DNA of 58,042 nt from Lentisphaeria bacterium (GTDB lineage Bacteria; Verrucomicrobiota; Lentisphaeria; Oligosphaerales; Oligosphaeraceae). Both the position numbers and the translations under genes were made by a program. The stretch covers positions 1 through 58,042 of the forward strand of contig JAEEYQ010000034.1 in the NCBI GenBank assembly GCA_016288215.1, written 5' to 3'. The notes beneath the pieces were generated by a model, which saw nothing but the letters and a program-made list of their open reading frames with translations, searched no databases and was not told the origin of the DNA. Shown in pieces: positions 21,797 to 31,710 of the stretch. Every line of letters starts with the position of its first letter. Position 1 is the stretch's first letter.

Positions 21797-24235
21797 TCAA
21801 TTCCGTGGGCGGTCTGTCTCTTCATACCCCAAATACCGTATGTCCAGCAGGGGTTCCACAAACGTGACAAAGCGTTTGACTCCCGCGCGGTCGTTGAGCA
21901 TTTTGGCCATGGAGGCGCCGCCGACGTTGAACGGCCGGAGACCGTCGGCCCCTTCCTGCATGAAGTGATAGAAGATGGATTTCCACTGATTTTCTGAACA
22001 ATAGATTTGCACGGGGCGCTTGACCAGCCCTGCCTCCTCCTCTGGCGTGGGGTCGTGTCCTTCGATGGTGTTTTCCACTCGGGGATAGAGCTTTACGGGT
22101 TTTGGAGACAGCTTGATCATGTCCCAAAACGGCTTAAGCGCAAAGGTTTTGTTGGGGCCGTTGCCGTAGAAGCCGGGGGAGATGGCGTCCGCCAAACCCC
22201 GCTGGAGAATGGCCTCCATGTCGAAGCCGTATTGACGGAAGTTTTTGCAGTCGAAGCTGATCATCAATTGGATGTCGGGATGGATTGCCTTGATTTCGCG
22301 GTGGACATCGGCGATCCAGTCGGTCATGATCTGGCCAATCATATGAAGCCAGTGTTCGTCCATGTAGTTGCCTTTGTCGCAGGAGCCGTAGAGCTGGCGG
22401 TACCTTTCCACCAAAGGCTTGTCATAGCCGAAATAGGGCGGGTGGCGCAGGAATTCAAGGATCATCATGTCGGGCTTGTAGGCTGCAATCTCCTTGGCCA
22501 GAGACAGATAGAAGTTCCGCACTTCGGGATAGGCATAGCTGGGCTTCGAGGCATGGCCCTGCAGGTCCGTGATGTAGAACTCCGGATGGTCCATCAGATA
22601 TTGCGCGTTTTTGTCCACATCGGTCTTGCCGTAGAATGCATTTGGGCGCAAGGTAATGGAATAGAGCATGTTATGCTTTCGCGTCTCTTCGCGGAAGATC
22701 TGCAGGGAGTCCTTGCCTGTGGTTTGGATGAGGGTCTCCATGCGCTCCGCCGCCTGTCGGTCGCGTTCGCGGGAGAAAGTCACATTGCGCTGTTTGCCGA
22801 ACATCGTCGCCACTTGGCTGCGATAGTTGGTCGCGCTGGTGCCAATGCACCAATCGTAGGCGATGACATGGGCCTTTGCCAATGACGCAATGCGTTCCTG
22901 CATAATGGGTAAGGTCATTTCCTGAAAGAAGAAGTCGCTGAATCCGTCGCCATGGACAATGATGCTCTGGAAGGCGTCTTCCGGAGTCTGGTCACGGTAA
23001 ATGCGCTGCTGCTCCTCGCTGGCCGGCACGATGAAAACGTCCCCCAATTGCGCGTCCGCGCTTTTGGCAGTGGCCTCGATGATGTCGCCGCTCTTCAGGG
23101 CGGCGATGCCAATGAAGGTCTCTCCCATCACCCAAGGGCTGCTGTCATGTTCCGGACTCCACAGGTCGAGCCCCACATGCTCGCGGACCTCTTGGGAGAA
23201 GGCAAATCGAAACGTGCCCTTGCCCCGCAGGGTGGCGTAAAGGGCGAAGGCGCCGTCGCGGGGCACGGTGAATGCGGCGGTGGCTCCCGTGGCCGTGGCG
23301 CACAGAAACGGGACGCCACGAGAGCCGATGAACGCCGTGCGGTCCTGCCATTGGGGCGACGCCGTGCGTGTCAGAACCACCTTGTCGGGCCAATAGGCGA
23401 ATTTTTGCTGGCGGGTCGCCAGAACCGTTCCGTCGTCGCGCACTAAGTCCAGACAGGCTGTGTGGATGCCGGCCGAAAGCGGCGGCAAGGTGACGGACAC
23501 GCTCGCTGACGCGTTGTTCTTGAATTCTTCTAAGTTATTTGTAATCAATATGTTATGATTTTCGAGCCGGAAGACTGCCGTGCCCTTCACGTCTTCGATG
23601 CCCGAAAGGTCAACGCAATAGTCCAAGGGGCCATGGACGCTCATGGGAACGGAAAAATGCTCGATTTTGAGTTTGGCGAAGGCTTTGACGCATTTGGGCC
23701 CGTTGAAGAACCGATAGACATAGCCCGGCTTCCCCCATGGCGCATGGAGGCGGAAATATTGGCCGTAGAAGCTGCCGTTCAACGTGATGCGCACCCAGAT
23801 GGTCTTCTTGCCGTCATGGTCGGTCACGGTATGGAATTGGGAGGTGACGCGCGGTTTGGCTGGCGTGAAGTCCTTGCCGTCGACGCTGACATAGACCATC
23901 ATGCCGTCCAGTTCATCGCCGACGATGGCATGGGCGGGGTTGTAGTGTTCGGCCTCAATCACGATTTGGGAAAGCAGTTCCGGATTTTTCAACGCAAAAT
24001 CGCTGTAATGAGCATCATAGGGCAGGGCAAGGCTGATGCCCGGAGACTGTGGCTGAAAGGGGAGGCGGCCAATTTCCGCCGGATTCTCCAGCTTTCCCCA
24101 CCCCCAATGGGCGATGCTCAGGGCGCCGTTCGCCCAATGGGGGTCCAATGTGGAAATGTCTGGCAGCTCCTGCGCCATCGTGGAAATGCCGCTGAAGAAC
24201 AAGGTCGTCATCATGGTCAATATCGCTCTTTTCAT
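21797..24235 (-). CDS. Large secreted protein, probable glycoside hydrolase-like, family not recognised
   Basis: 812 residues. MKRAILTMMTTLFFSGISTM then AQELPD is a signal peptide. An N-terminal beta-sandwich region (about 40-180, with VIEAEHYNPAHAIVGDELDG) and further beta-rich regions precede a C-terminal TIM-barrel-like part from about 430: HVIAYDWCIGTSATNYR, HNMLYSITLRPNAFYG, DMMILEFLRHPPYFGYD, IQLMISFDCKNFRQYG and VKLYPRVENTIEG. The Glu in MMILEFLRHP and the Asp in ISFDCKN are plausible active-site residues, by inference. At about 230 the gene incorporates a copy of the 25-bp palindromic repeat, read as NHNILITNNLEE. Confidence 0.65.
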   Translation of the reverse strand: MKRAILTMMTTLFFSGISTMAQELPDISTLDPHWANGALSIAHWGWGKLENPAEIGRLPFQPQSPGISLALPYDAHYSDFALKNPELLSQIVIEAEHYNPAHAIVGDELDGMMVYVSVDGKDFTPAKPRVTSQFHTVTDHDGKKTIWVRITLNGSFYGQYFRLHAPWGKPGYVYRFFNGPKCVKAFAKLKIEHFSVPMSVHGPLDYCVDLSGIEDVKGTAVFRLENHNILITNNLEEFKNNASASVSVTLPPLSAGIHTACLDLVRDDGTVLATRQQKFAYWPDKVVLTRTASPQWQDRTAFIGSRGVPFLCATATGATAAFTVPRDGAFALYATLRGKGTFRFAFSQEVREHVGLDLWSPEHDSSPWVMGETFIGIAALKSGDIIEATAKSADAQLGDVFIVPASEEQQRIYRDQTPEDAFQSIIVHGDGFSDFFFQEMTLPIMQERIASLAKAHVIAYDWCIGTSATNYRSQVATMFGKQRNVTFSRERDRQAAERMETLIQTTGKDSLQIFREETRKHNMLYSITLRPNAFYGKTDVDKNAQYLMDHPEFYITDLQGHASKPSYAYPEVRNFYLSLAKEIAAYKPDMMILEFLRHPPYFGYDKPLVERYRQLYGSCDKGNYMDEHWLHMIGQIMTDWIADVHREIKAIHPDIQLMISFDCKNFRQYGFDMEAILQRGLADAISPGFYGNGPNKTFALKPFWDMIKLSPKPVKLYPRVENTIEGHDPTPEEEAGLVKRPVQIYCSENQWKSIFYHFMQEGADGLRPFNVGGASMAKMLNDRAGVKRFVTFVEPLLDIRYLGYEETDRPRN
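23531..23555 (-). repeat. 25-bp palindromic repeat inside a coding sequence
   Basis: On the minus strand it reads TAACATATTGA-N3-ACAAATAACTTA (26 symbols including the spacer would overrun; the element spans exactly 25 bp), matching the consensus TAACTYATTGA-N3-TCAATRAGTTA. It forms an AT-rich island in a GC-rich gene and keeps the frame open. Confidence 0.6.
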
Positions 24236-24542
24236 GGGAGGGCCTTTGGGACATGGGTATGGATGCTATATATAATAGGAATATAGTATGGCCGCAATTG
24301 CGCAGAATGCAAGCTCCCGCCCTGATGGAATGCGCGAAAACGTCGCGTTTCGCTTTTTACCCTGCGTCCCTCGTCCTGCACCTCTGAACAATCGACAGGC
24401 CACAGAAAAACACAATGCAAATTTGCAATGGCGTCAAATCAGATTATAGTAATAAGTCTTTTTGTCAATTTTGGTGCCGTGGTGCCCCGTCTGGCCTGCG
24501 GTGTGTCGTAATCGTTTGTCACACTGAAACTTAAAAAACAAC
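24236..24542. other. 307-bp divergent region before rpsA
   Basis: No gene. It holds the rpsA promoter candidate (24423-24450) and, on the minus strand near 24262-24290, a weaker TTGCGG-17-TATATA promoter for the secreted protein. Confidence 0.5.
24423..24450 (+). promoter_or_regulatory. Candidate promoter for rpsA
   Basis: TTGCAA at 24423-24428, 16-bp spacer, TATAGT at 24445-24450, leaving an approximately 85-base leader before rpsA. The leader has no strong Shine-Dalgarno sequence, as often seen for rpsA. Confidence 0.45.
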
Positions 24543-26321
24543 ATGAGCAAAAACAGCATTAATCTCGAGAACATGCCTTCGATGGACGAACTGTTGAAGG
24601 CGCAGGAACAGAGCAATCCAACCTCTGAAAACACGATCGTCAAAGGGCGCATCGCCGAAAAGAACGACAAAGGGGTCCTGTTGGACATTGGGTCGAAGGC
24701 GGAGGCGTTCATTGACCGTTCCGAACTGAAGAACTGGGATGACCTGAAAGTCGGTGACGAGCTGGAAGTCTACCTGGAGCAGATTGAGGACGAGGACAAC
24801 ACGCCTCACGTCAGCCTGCACAAGGCGGAGCTGCAGCGCGCATGGGACCGTCTGGTGGAGCAGTATCCGGAAGGCAGCCTCATCAAGGGCGTCATCCGCA
24901 GCCGTGTCAAAGGCGGCCTCATGGTGGATGTGGGCGTCGACGCGTTCCTGCCCGGCTCCCAAGTGGATTTGGGCCCCACCCGCAACCTGGACGACTATGT
25001 GGGCAAGGAAGACGAGTTCAAGATTCTCAAGATCAATGCGGAGCGTCGCAATATTGTTCTGTCCCGCCGCGAGCTGCTTGAGGCGGAGCGCGAGAAGCAG
25101 CGGGCGGTTCTGCTCAACGAGCTGGAGCCCCATCAGATCCGCCGCGGCATTGTGAAGAACATCACCGATTTCGGCGCGTTCGTGGACCTGAATGGCATGG
25201 ACGGTCTGCTGCACATCACGGACATGAGCTGGGGCCGGGTCACCAACCCCAACGAGGTTGTCCATGTGGGGCAGGAAATCGAAGTCATGATTCTGGAAGT
25301 GGACCGCGAACGCCAGCGCGTCTCCCTCGGCCTGAAGCAGAAGGAAGGCAATCCGTGGGACACGGTCAACGTCAAGTATCCCGTCGGCTCCCGGGTCAAG
25401 GGCCGTGTGGTCAACGTCATGGTCTATGGCGCGTTCGTGGAGCTGGAAGAGGGCATTGAGGGCCTCATCCACATCACGGAGATGTCGTGGACGAAGAAGA
25501 TCAACAAGGCCAGCGAAGTGCTCAGCGTGGGACAGGAAGTGGAAGCCGTCGTGCTGGATGTCAAGAAGGACGAGCGGAAGATCTCCCTGGGCCTGCGTCA
25601 GGCGCAGCCGAACCCGTGGGAAGTCATCAAGGAGCGCTATCCCAAGGGCACCCGCATCAAGGGCAAGGTCCGCAACATGACCGGCTATGGCGCCTTCGTC
25701 CAGATTCAGGACGACATCGACGGCATGATTCATGTCTCCGACATGTCCTGGATCCGCAAGATCAACCACCCCAGCGAGGTGCTGACCAAGGGGCAGGAAG
25801 TGGAGGCCGTCATTCTGGAAGTGGATGCCGAGAATCAGCGTATCTCCTTGAGTATGAAGAAGTTAACGGATGATCCGTGGCAGAGCATCCAGAACAAGTA
25901 TCAAGTGGGCGACATCGTGGAGGGCAAGGTCACCAAACTGGCCAGCTTCGGCGCCTTCGTGGAACTGGACGGCGGCATCGACGGACTGATTCACATCTCC
26001 GAGCTCAGCGACGAGCGCGTCAGCCGCGTGAAGGACGTGGTGCAGATTGGCGATATCGTCAAGACCCGCGTCAAGAACATCAACACGGATGAACGCCGCA
26101 TCGGCTTGAGCATGAAGGATGTGGGCGATGGCTCCTCGCAGCGCTCCGCCTCCCCGGCGGCTTCCTCCAGCGTCGGTGGCGATTTGGGCGACTTGGGCGG
26201 TGCGTTGGACGATGCCCTGTCCCGTGCTCAGAAGGAAGAGGCCGCCGAAGCGGCCGAGCCCGCACAGGCCGCGGATGCTCCCGCTCCTGAGGCGGAGGCA
26301 GCCGAAGGCACCCAGGCCTGA
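24543..26321 (+). CDS. rpsA: 30S ribosomal protein S1
   Basis: 592 residues with six S1 (OB-fold) domains. They begin at about residues 32 (ENTIVKGRIAEKNDKGVLLD), 118 (GSLIKGVIRSRVKGGLMVDV), 203 (RRGIVKNITDFGAFVDLNGM), 285, 372 and 459. A 55-residue Ala/Glu-rich tail ends the protein. S1 unwinds and delivers mRNA to the 30S subunit. The start has no strong ribosome-binding site, consistent with S1 autocontrol in other bacteria. A terminator follows at 26341-26377. Confidence 0.97.
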   Translation: MSKNSINLENMPSMDELLKAQEQSNPTSENTIVKGRIAEKNDKGVLLDIGSKAEAFIDRSELKNWDDLKVGDELEVYLEQIEDEDNTPHVSLHKAELQRAWDRLVEQYPEGSLIKGVIRSRVKGGLMVDVGVDAFLPGSQVDLGPTRNLDDYVGKEDEFKILKINAERRNIVLSRRELLEAEREKQRAVLLNELEPHQIRRGIVKNITDFGAFVDLNGMDGLLHITDMSWGRVTNPNEVVHVGQEIEVMILEVDRERQRVSLGLKQKEGNPWDTVNVKYPVGSRVKGRVVNVMVYGAFVELEEGIEGLIHITEMSWTKKINKASEVLSVGQEVEAVVLDVKKDERKISLGLRQAQPNPWEVIKERYPKGTRIKGKVRNMTGYGAFVQIQDDIDGMIHVSDMSWIRKINHPSEVLTKGQEVEAVILEVDAENQRISLSMKKLTDDPWQSIQNKYQVGDIVEGKVTKLASFGAFVELDGGIDGLIHISELSDERVSRVKDVVQIGDIVKTRVKNINTDERRIGLSMKDVGDGSSQRSASPAASSSVGGDLGDLGGALDDALSRAQKEEAAEAAEPAQAADAPAPEAEAAEGTQA

Positions 26322-26340
26322 CGCGAAGCGTCCTCCAGTC

Positions 26341-26377
26341 GGGGCGTTTCCCATGATTCATGGCCGGGAAATGCCCC
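26341..26377 (+). terminator. Terminator hairpin after rpsA
   Basis: GGGGCGTTTCCC at 26341-26352 pairs with GGGAAATGCCCC at 26366-26377 with a single mismatch, followed by TCCTCTTA. The T-run is weak. Confidence 0.55.
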
Positions 26378-26426
26378 TCCTCTTACAAAAAAAAGGAAAA
26401 AAGCCGCCAAAATGCGACAAAGGGAC

Positions 26427-26454
26427 TTGACATTGGGCAATTATGGCCTACATT
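26427..26454 (+). promoter_or_regulatory. Promoter of the tRNA-Thr/tuf unit
   Basis: TTGACA at 26427-26432, 16-bp spacer, TACATT at 26449-26454, 60 bp before the tRNA. It is the best -35 match seen ahead of the tuf-rpoC cluster. Confidence 0.6.
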
Positions 26455-26514
26455 AATCAAGTTCTTTTTTGGGAGAGGAGAAACGAGGACGAGGACAATA
26501 GAGGTTTAAAAGAA

Positions 26515-26590
<76 letters not shown>

Positions 26591-26735
26591 GTTGTCTCTT
26601 TGACTTCTGTTGAAGAGATGCTGCGGCCTCAAGAGCTGGTGCTCGTGGATTTTTCATTGATTTAGTTATTTTTATGTGTGGCGGGCTTTCCGGTATGAAA
26701 GTCAGTCAGGGACTCCAAGAAGAAGGATTCAGAAA

Positions 26736-27941
26736 ATGGCAAAAGAAACTTTCGTACGTGATAAACCCCATGTGAACATCGGCACGATTGGCCACGTTGA
26801 CCATGGCAAAACCACCTTGACCGCTGCCATTACGATGGTTCAGGCGAAGCGCTTCGGCGGCGATGTCCGTAGCTATGCTGAAATCGACAATGCCCCGGAA
26901 GAGCGTGAACGCGGTATCACCATCAACACCGCCCACGTTGAGTATCAGACGGCCAAGCGCCACTATGCGCACGTGGACTGCCCCGGACATGCTGACTACA
27001 TCAAGAACATGATCACCGGCGCCGCCCAGATGGATGGCGCGATTCTGGTCATCGCCGCCACCGACGGTCCCATGGCCCAGACCCGTGAGCACATCCTGCT
27101 GGCCCGTCAGGTTGGCGTGCCCGCCATCGTTGTTTTCATCAACAAGGTTGACCAGGTTGACGATGAAGAGCTGCTGGAGCTCGTCGAGATGGAAGTCCGC
27201 GAACTGCTCAGCAAGTATGAGTTCCCTGGCGACGAGATTCCGATCATCCGCGGTTCCGCTCTGAAGGCCGGCGAGGCCATCGAGAAGACCGGCAACCCCG
27301 ACGATCCCGCCTGCAAGTGCATCACCGAGCTCATGGATGCGGTCGACTCCTACATTCCGGATCCTGTCCGCCCGTTGGATCAGCCCTTCCTGATGCCGAT
27401 TGAAGACGTGTTCTCCATCGAAGGCCGTGGTACGGTTGTGACCGGCCGTGTGGAGCGCGGTGTCATCAAAGTCGGTAACGAAGTGGAAATCGTTGGTATC
27501 CGCGAAACCGTCAAGACGACGGTCACCGGCGTGGAAATGTTCCGCAAACTGCTTGACCAGGGCCAGGCCGGCGACAACATCGGCTGCCTGCTCCGCGGCA
27601 CCAAGAAAGAGGATGTGGAGCGCGGTCAGGTTCTCGCTCTGCCGAAGACCATCACCCCCCATACCAAGTTCCGCGCTGAGGTCTATGTGCTGAGCCAGGC
27701 TGAAGGCGGCCGTAACAAGCCGTTCAAGACCGGATATCGCCCCCAGTTCTATTTCCGTACCACCGACGTGACCGGCAACATCGAGCTGCCTGAAGACGTG
27801 GCCATGGTTATGCCTGGCGATAACGTCAGCATGGGCGTCGAGCTGATTTGCCCTGTGGCTATGGAAAAAGGTCTGCGCTTCGCTATCCGTGAAGGTGGCC
27901 GCACCGTCGGCGCTGGCCGCGTTTCCGAAATCATTGAGTAA
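26736..27941 (+). CDS. tuf: Elongation factor Tu
   Basis: 401 residues from ATG 26736 ([20 protein letters not shown]), with AGAAGGA upstream. It is a GTPase that delivers aminoacyl-tRNA. G motifs are [16 protein letters not shown] and NKVD; the switch I segment is [10 protein letters not shown]. Domains 2 and 3 follow ([30 protein letters not shown]). This is the only tuf in the window. It precedes rpmG-trnW-secE rather than following fusA. Confidence 0.98.
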   Translation: MAKETFVRDKPHVNIGTIGHVDHGKTTLTAAITMVQAKRFGGDVRSYAEIDNAPEERERGITINTAHVEYQTAKRHYAHVDCPGHADYIKNMITGAAQMDGAILVIAATDGPMAQTREHILLARQVGVPAIVVFINKVDQVDDEELLELVEMEVRELLSKYEFPGDEIPIIRGSALKAGEAIEKTGNPDDPACKCITELMDAVDSYIPDPVRPLDQPFLMPIEDVFSIEGRGTVVTGRVERGVIKVGNEVEIVGIRETVKTTVTGVEMFRKLLDQGQAGDNIGCLLRGTKKEDVERGQVLALPKTITPHTKFRAEVYVLSQAEGGRNKPFKTGYRPQFYFRTTDVTGNIELPEDVAMVMPGDNVSMGVELICPVAMEKGLRFAIREGGRTVGAGRVSEIIE

Positions 27942-27952
27942 TCGGATTTCCG

Positions 27953-27980
27953 CCTCCTGCACGGTTGGCCGTGCAGGAGG
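27953..27980 (+). promoter_or_regulatory. Strong hairpin between tuf and rpmG
   Basis: CCTCCTGCACGG at 27953-27964 pairs perfectly with CCGTGCAGGAGG at 27969-27980 around a TTGG loop. No T-run follows, so it is more likely an RNA processing, stability or partial-termination signal than a terminator. Confidence 0.5.
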
Positions 27981-28003
27981 GGAGATGAAGCGAGGTTGTT
28001 CCT

Positions 28004-28156
28004 ATGCCAAGAGACATCATCATTTTGGCCTGTACGGAGTGCAAAAGTCGCAATTACACATCGACGAAGAATAAGCGCAACACTCCGGGCCGTTTGGAAA
28101 AGAAGAAGTTCTGCCCCTTCTGCAAGAAGCATGTGATGCACCGCGAAACGCGCTAG
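28004..28156 (+). CDS. rpmG: 50S ribosomal protein L33
   Basis: 50 residues, [20 protein letters not shown] to MHRETR. Two Cys pairs, CTEC and CPFC, make this the zinc-binding form. The ATG at 28004 has GAGG eight bases upstream. It lies between tuf and tRNA-Trp, the classical position ahead of secE-nusG. Confidence 0.95.
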   Translation: MPRDIIILACTECKSRNYTSTKNKRNTPGRLEKKKFCPFCKKHVMHRETR

Positions 28157-28203
28157 GCGTGAGTGTGTCCGTTGGGTTGGAACATTTGCATGATGTAGCG
28201 TGC

Positions 28204-28279
28204 AGGTGAGTAGCTCAATTGGTAGAGCGGCGGTCTCCAAAACCGCAGGTCGCAGGTTCGATCCCTGTCTCACCTGCCA
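28204..28279 (+). tRNA. tRNA-Trp (CCA anticodon)
   Basis: A 76-base cloverleaf: acceptor AGGTGAG/CTCACCT, D-arm GCTC/GAGC, anticodon stem GCGGT/ACCGC with loop CTCCAAA, T-stem GCAGG/CCTGT, discriminator G and encoded CCA. The tuf-rpmG-trnW-secE order is widespread in bacteria. Confidence 0.97.
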
Positions 28280-28363
28280 TTTTCTTCTCTGACTCCCCCA
28301 TGGGGGATGAGGAGCAATGAAGGTGGATTTCCCCACCAGTTTTCAGCAGAAAGAAGCCCCTTG

Positions 28364-28564
28364 ATGAAGAATCCAGTCGAAGCCATACGGAAGTATTATT
28401 CTGAAACGGTCGCGGAGTTGAAGAAATGTTCATGGCCGACGAAGCAGGAGCTGTATGAATCGACACTCGTCGTAGTTTCCTCTCTCATTCTGCTGAGCGT
28501 CTTTGTCTGCGTGGCCGATTTCGCTTTCGAGTTGGTGGTGCGCACGATTACCGGAAGCATCTGA
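28364..28564 (+). CDS. secE: Preprotein translocase subunit SecE
   Basis: 66 residues from ATG 28364. An amphipathic helix with the SecE signature ELKKCSWPTKQELYEST is followed by one membrane segment (LVVVSSLILLSVFVCVADFA). SecE clamps SecY in the inner-membrane translocon. An upstream in-frame start at 28307 falls in the tRNA trailer and is rejected. It is followed by nusG, the conserved arrangement. Confidence 0.95.
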   Translation: MKNPVEAIRKYYSETVAELKKCSWPTKQELYESTLVVVSSLILLSVFVCVADFAFELVVRTITGSI

Positions 28565-28700
28565 ACCGGAACGCGATGAGATGACGGCTTCGGGAAGCCG
28601 CATTTCCTTGCCCCCTGGCGAAGTCGAATAAAGGGGGACAATCGGTGGAATTTGACGAGGGATGCAGGAGAGTAAGCAACCTAAGTTGTAGGAAGATGCG

Positions 28701-29306
28701 ATGGATGCGATAGAGGACGAAATTGAGAGTGGGGCGAAATGGTACGTGCTCCAGGTCATGTCTGGAATGGAGAACCGTGTCAAAAAGAGCCTGGAAATCC
28801 GCAATCAACAGGATCGGGCGGAGGGGCGCGACACGGGAATTCTGGAGATCCGGGTGCCTGTAGAGATTGTCAAGGAGCGCCGTGAGGGCAAAATCGTGGA
28901 GAAGGAGCGCAAGCTCTATCCAGGGTATGTCCTTGTCCGCTGTGTTTTGTACCGTGACCGTGAGCAGACCCAGCTGCGGCCGGGAACATGGGATTTCATC
29001 AAGGAGACCCAAGGGGCCATTGGGCTCATCGGCGGCGAGCATCCTGTTCCGCTGACGGACGCGGAAGTGGAGGACATGATGCCCTCCAATGGCGAAGAGA
29101 GCGGAAAGGCCGCTGCCAAGACGCCGCCGCTGCCTCAGGTGGGCGCGCGGGTGAAGATCACCAGCGGTGCTTTCGAGGGATTCGAAGGGACGGTGGAGAG
29201 CGTGGACACGCTGCGTCTGCGCTTTACGGTGTCCGCCGAGATTTTCAACCGACTGGTTCCAGTTGTGGATTTGGAGTCCTGGCAGGTTGAGATTCCGGAG
29301 GAGTGA
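28701..29306 (+). CDS. nusG: Transcription termination/antitermination protein NusG
   Basis: 201 residues. The NGN domain begins at KWYVLQVMSGMENRVKKSLE and includes KLYPGYVLV. A KOW domain at about 145-175 has VKITSGAFEGFEGTVESVD. The NGN domain binds the RNA polymerase clamp, and the KOW domain can contact Rho or S10. An acidic, Ala-rich linker separates the two. The stop is 140 bp before rplK. Confidence 0.96.
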   Translation: MDAIEDEIESGAKWYVLQVMSGMENRVKKSLEIRNQQDRAEGRDTGILEIRVPVEIVKERREGKIVEKERKLYPGYVLVRCVLYRDREQTQLRPGTWDFIKETQGAIGLIGGEHPVPLTDAEVEDMMPSNGEESGKAAAKTPPLPQVGARVKITSGAFEGFEGTVESVDTLRLRFTVSAEIFNRLVPVVDLESWQVEIPEE

Positions 29307-29445
29307 GCGGTCTTCCTGAAAAAGATTTTTTACGGCAGGGCGGAACTGTCGATGATGGCAGTTTCGAATAGAAGACAAAGAAGGACACGATGATAGGGGG
29401 AATACCTGTCGGTTCTGACCGTCGTCGTGGTGAAAGAGGTTCATA

Positions 29446-29880
29446 ATGGCAAAGAAAGTCGTTGGAGAAGTGCGTTTGCAGATTCCAGCTGGCGCCGCCA
29501 ATCCTGCTCCGCCCGTTGGGCCGAGCCTGGGTCAGGCCGGTGTCAACATCATGGAATTCTGCAAGCAGTTCAACGCGGCTACCCAGGGACAAGCGGGACT
29601 CGTGATTCCGGTTGTCATCACTGTCTACCAGGATCGTTCTTTCACGTTCATCACAAAATCACCACCCGCCGCAGTTCTGCTGAAGAAGGCTGCCAACATC
29701 GCGTCAGGGGCGAAAACCCCTGGGCGTGAAACAGTTGGCAAGGTGACCCGCAAGGATCTTGAGCAGATTGCTGAGACGAAGAAGGCTGATTTGAACGCGA
29801 GGAACATGGATGCAGCAGTGAAGATCATTGCTGGGACGGCGCGTAGCATGGGAATCGAGGTGGTCGATGAAGAGAAGTAA
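29446..29880 (+). CDS. rplK: 50S ribosomal protein L11
   Basis: 144 residues, with [38 protein letters not shown] and the C-terminal rRNA-binding [21 protein letters not shown]11 forms the stalk base where factors bind. The stop overlaps rplA by 14 bp. Confidence 0.98.
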   Translation: MAKKVVGEVRLQIPAGAANPAPPVGPSLGQAGVNIMEFCKQFNAATQGQAGLVIPVVITVYQDRSFTFITKSPPAAVLLKKAANIASGAKTPGRETVGKVTRKDLEQIAETKKADLNARNMDAAVKIIAGTARSMGIEVVDEEK

Positions 29881-30565
29881 ACTTTATCGCTCCCGGCTGA
29901 AGGTGTTCAACCGCCAGCAGTACTATCCCCTGAGCGAGGGGATTCGTTTGCTGAAGGAAATGCCTAGCACCATTAAATTCGACGAGACCGTGGAATTGGC
30001 TTTCCGTCTCGGCATTGACCCCCGCCAGTCTGACCAGATTGTCCGCGGCGCCATGGTTCTCCCTCAGGGAACCGGCAAGAAGCAGACCGTGGTTGTGATT
30101 GCGGAGGGCGAGTTCGCGGTGAAGGCCAAGGACGCAGGGGCGGACGAGGTCGGCTATGAGGAGCTTATCCAGAAGATCCGTGGGGGTTGGCTGGATTTTG
30201 ACGTCCTGATCGCCACGCCGTCTGCCATGAAGGAAGTCCGGACCTTGGGTCGTGTGTTGGGTCCCCGTGGCCTGATGCCGAATCCGAAGACCGGAACCGT
30301 GACAGAGGACACCGCCAGCGCCGTTCACGACGCCAAGGCAGGCCGTGTGGAATACCGCTGCGACCGTGCCGGCTGCGTGATGGTTCCCATTGGCAAGATG
30401 TCCTTCACGAAGGAGGCGTTGGAGGAGAATGCGCAGGCTGTCCTGAGCACCATCCTGCGTGCGCGTCCCTCGGCGGCCAAAGGTGTCTATCTTCAGTCAA
30501 TGACATTGAGTTCCACGATGAGTCCTGGTATTCGTCTGGACGTGAAAGTCGCTGCAAAGGCATAA
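29867..30565 (+). CDS. rplA: 50S ribosomal protein L1
   Basis: 232 residues from ATG 29867, which sits inside the end of rplK with GAGGTGG upstream, so the two are coupled. It contains [46 protein letters not shown] and the C-terminal [16 protein letters not shown]1 shapes the tRNA exit stalk and in other bacteria represses its own operon. Confidence 0.98.
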   Translation: MKRSKLYRSRLKVFNRQQYYPLSEGIRLLKEMPSTIKFDETVELAFRLGIDPRQSDQIVRGAMVLPQGTGKKQTVVVIAEGEFAVKAKDAGADEVGYEELIQKIRGGWLDFDVLIATPSAMKEVRTLGRVLGPRGLMPNPKTGTVTEDTASAVHDAKAGRVEYRCDRAGCVMVPIGKMSFTKEALEENAQAVLSTILRARPSAAKGVYLQSMTLSSTMSPGIRLDVKVAAKA

Positions 30566-30569
30566 GACC

Positions 30570-31094
30570 ATGAGAGCAGAAAAATCGCAAATGGTCGGGG
30601 AGATCAAGGGGTTGGTGGAGAACCGCCCGATCGTCCTGATCACCTACAAGGGCCTTAAGGCCAACACATTTAACGAGTTCCGCTGCAAACTCGCCGAATT
30701 GGACGCTGTGTGCCGCGTTGTTCCGAACACCCTGCTGAAGAAGGCCGCGGAGGCCCTCGGCATGGACGGGCTGGCCGCATTCGACTTGTCCGGCGACACG
30801 GCCCTGGTCAGCGGCGCCTGCGATCCTGTCGCCCTGATGAAGTGCGTCAGGGATTTCCTCAAGGGAAAAGATCAGATGACTGTCAAGCTGGCGGTCGTCG
30901 AAGGTGCCCTGTTGAATCAGGCTGATGCCTTTGCGATGGCGGATCTGCCGTCCCGCGAGGTGCTTCTGGCGCAGTTGCTGGGCCTGTTGCAGGCTCCTGC
31001 CAGCCAGCTGGTGCGCGTGCTGAATGCCAAACTGGCGAGTATTGTGTATGTTTTGGATGCTTACTGCAAAAAGAAAGACGAGCAGGTAGCTTAA
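30570..31094 (+). CDS. rplJ: 50S ribosomal protein L10
   Basis: 174 residues starting [20 protein letters not shown], with the L10 elements [17 protein letters not shown] and [15 protein letters not shown]. The C-terminal helix that anchors L7/L12 dimers is at about 150-174. It begins four bases after rplA. Confidence 0.97.
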   Translation: MRAEKSQMVGEIKGLVENRPIVLITYKGLKANTFNEFRCKLAELDAVCRVVPNTLLKKAAEALGMDGLAAFDLSGDTALVSGACDPVALMKCVRDFLKGKDQMTVKLAVVEGALLNQADAFAMADLPSREVLLAQLLGLLQAPASQLVRVLNAKLASIVYVLDAYCKKKDEQVA

Positions 31095-31116
31095 TATCAC
31101 GTTGGAGGTACTAACA

Positions 31117-31521
31117 ATGTCCGAAGAGAACAAAGTCGTTGTCGATGAAAAGATGGAACAGTTCATCAGCTATATTGAAGGCCTGACTGTTCTGGAAGTT
31201 TCCAAGCTCGTGAAGGCTTTGGAAGAGCGCCTTGGCGTCAGTGCTGCTGCTCCTGTGGCCGTTGCCGCCGCTGGTCCGGCCGCCGCCGCCGCCGCTCCTG
31301 AAGAGGAGAAGACGGAATTTGACGTCATCCTGACCGATGCCGGCGCCAACAAGATCGCCGTCATCAAGGAAGTCCGCACCATCACGGGTCTGGGCCTGAA
31401 GGAAGCCAAGGACCTGGTCACGGAAGCCCCGAAGCCTGTGAAGCAGGGCGTCTCCAAGGAAGAGGCTGCCCAGCTGAAAGCCAAGCTGGAAGAAGCCGGC
31501 GCCAAAGTCGAAGTGAAATAA
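31117..31521 (+). CDS. rplL: 50S ribosomal protein L7/L12
   Basis: 134 residues from ATG 31117, with TTGGAGG upstream. An N-terminal dimerisation helix is followed by an Ala/Pro hinge and the globular domain [20 protein letters not shown], then [20 protein letters not shown]. Four or more copies form the flexible stalk that recruits translation GTPases. Confidence 0.98.
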   Translation: MSEENKVVVDEKMEQFISYIEGLTVLEVSKLVKALEERLGVSAAAPVAVAAAGPAAAAAAPEEEKTEFDVILTDAGANKIAVIKEVRTITGLGLKEAKDLVTEAPKPVKQGVSKEEAAQLKAKLEEAGAKVEVK

Positions 31522-31567
31522 GGTCGACACTGCTTGGTTTGACCGTAATGGTCATGCCGTGCAGGAG

Positions 31568-31597
31568 GATCATCCGGCTGCTTCCGGCCGGATGATC
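31568..31597 (+). promoter_or_regulatory. Hairpin between rplL and rpoB (attenuator or processing site)
   Basis: GATCATCCGGC at 31568-31578 pairs perfectly with GCCGGATGATC at 31587-31597, loop eight bases, no T-run. In Escherichia coli an attenuator and an RNase III site occupy the same interval and lower rpoBC expression; the same role is inferred here. Confidence 0.55.
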
Positions 31598-31710
31598 ATA
31601 GGGACTGCATGACAGACATCGCATGGAAAACATGCATCCGTCATGTCAGTCCTTTATTGGCAATGGAGAATCGGCGGGATGGAGAGTCGCAACGGTTGAG
31701 GCGAAAAAGC

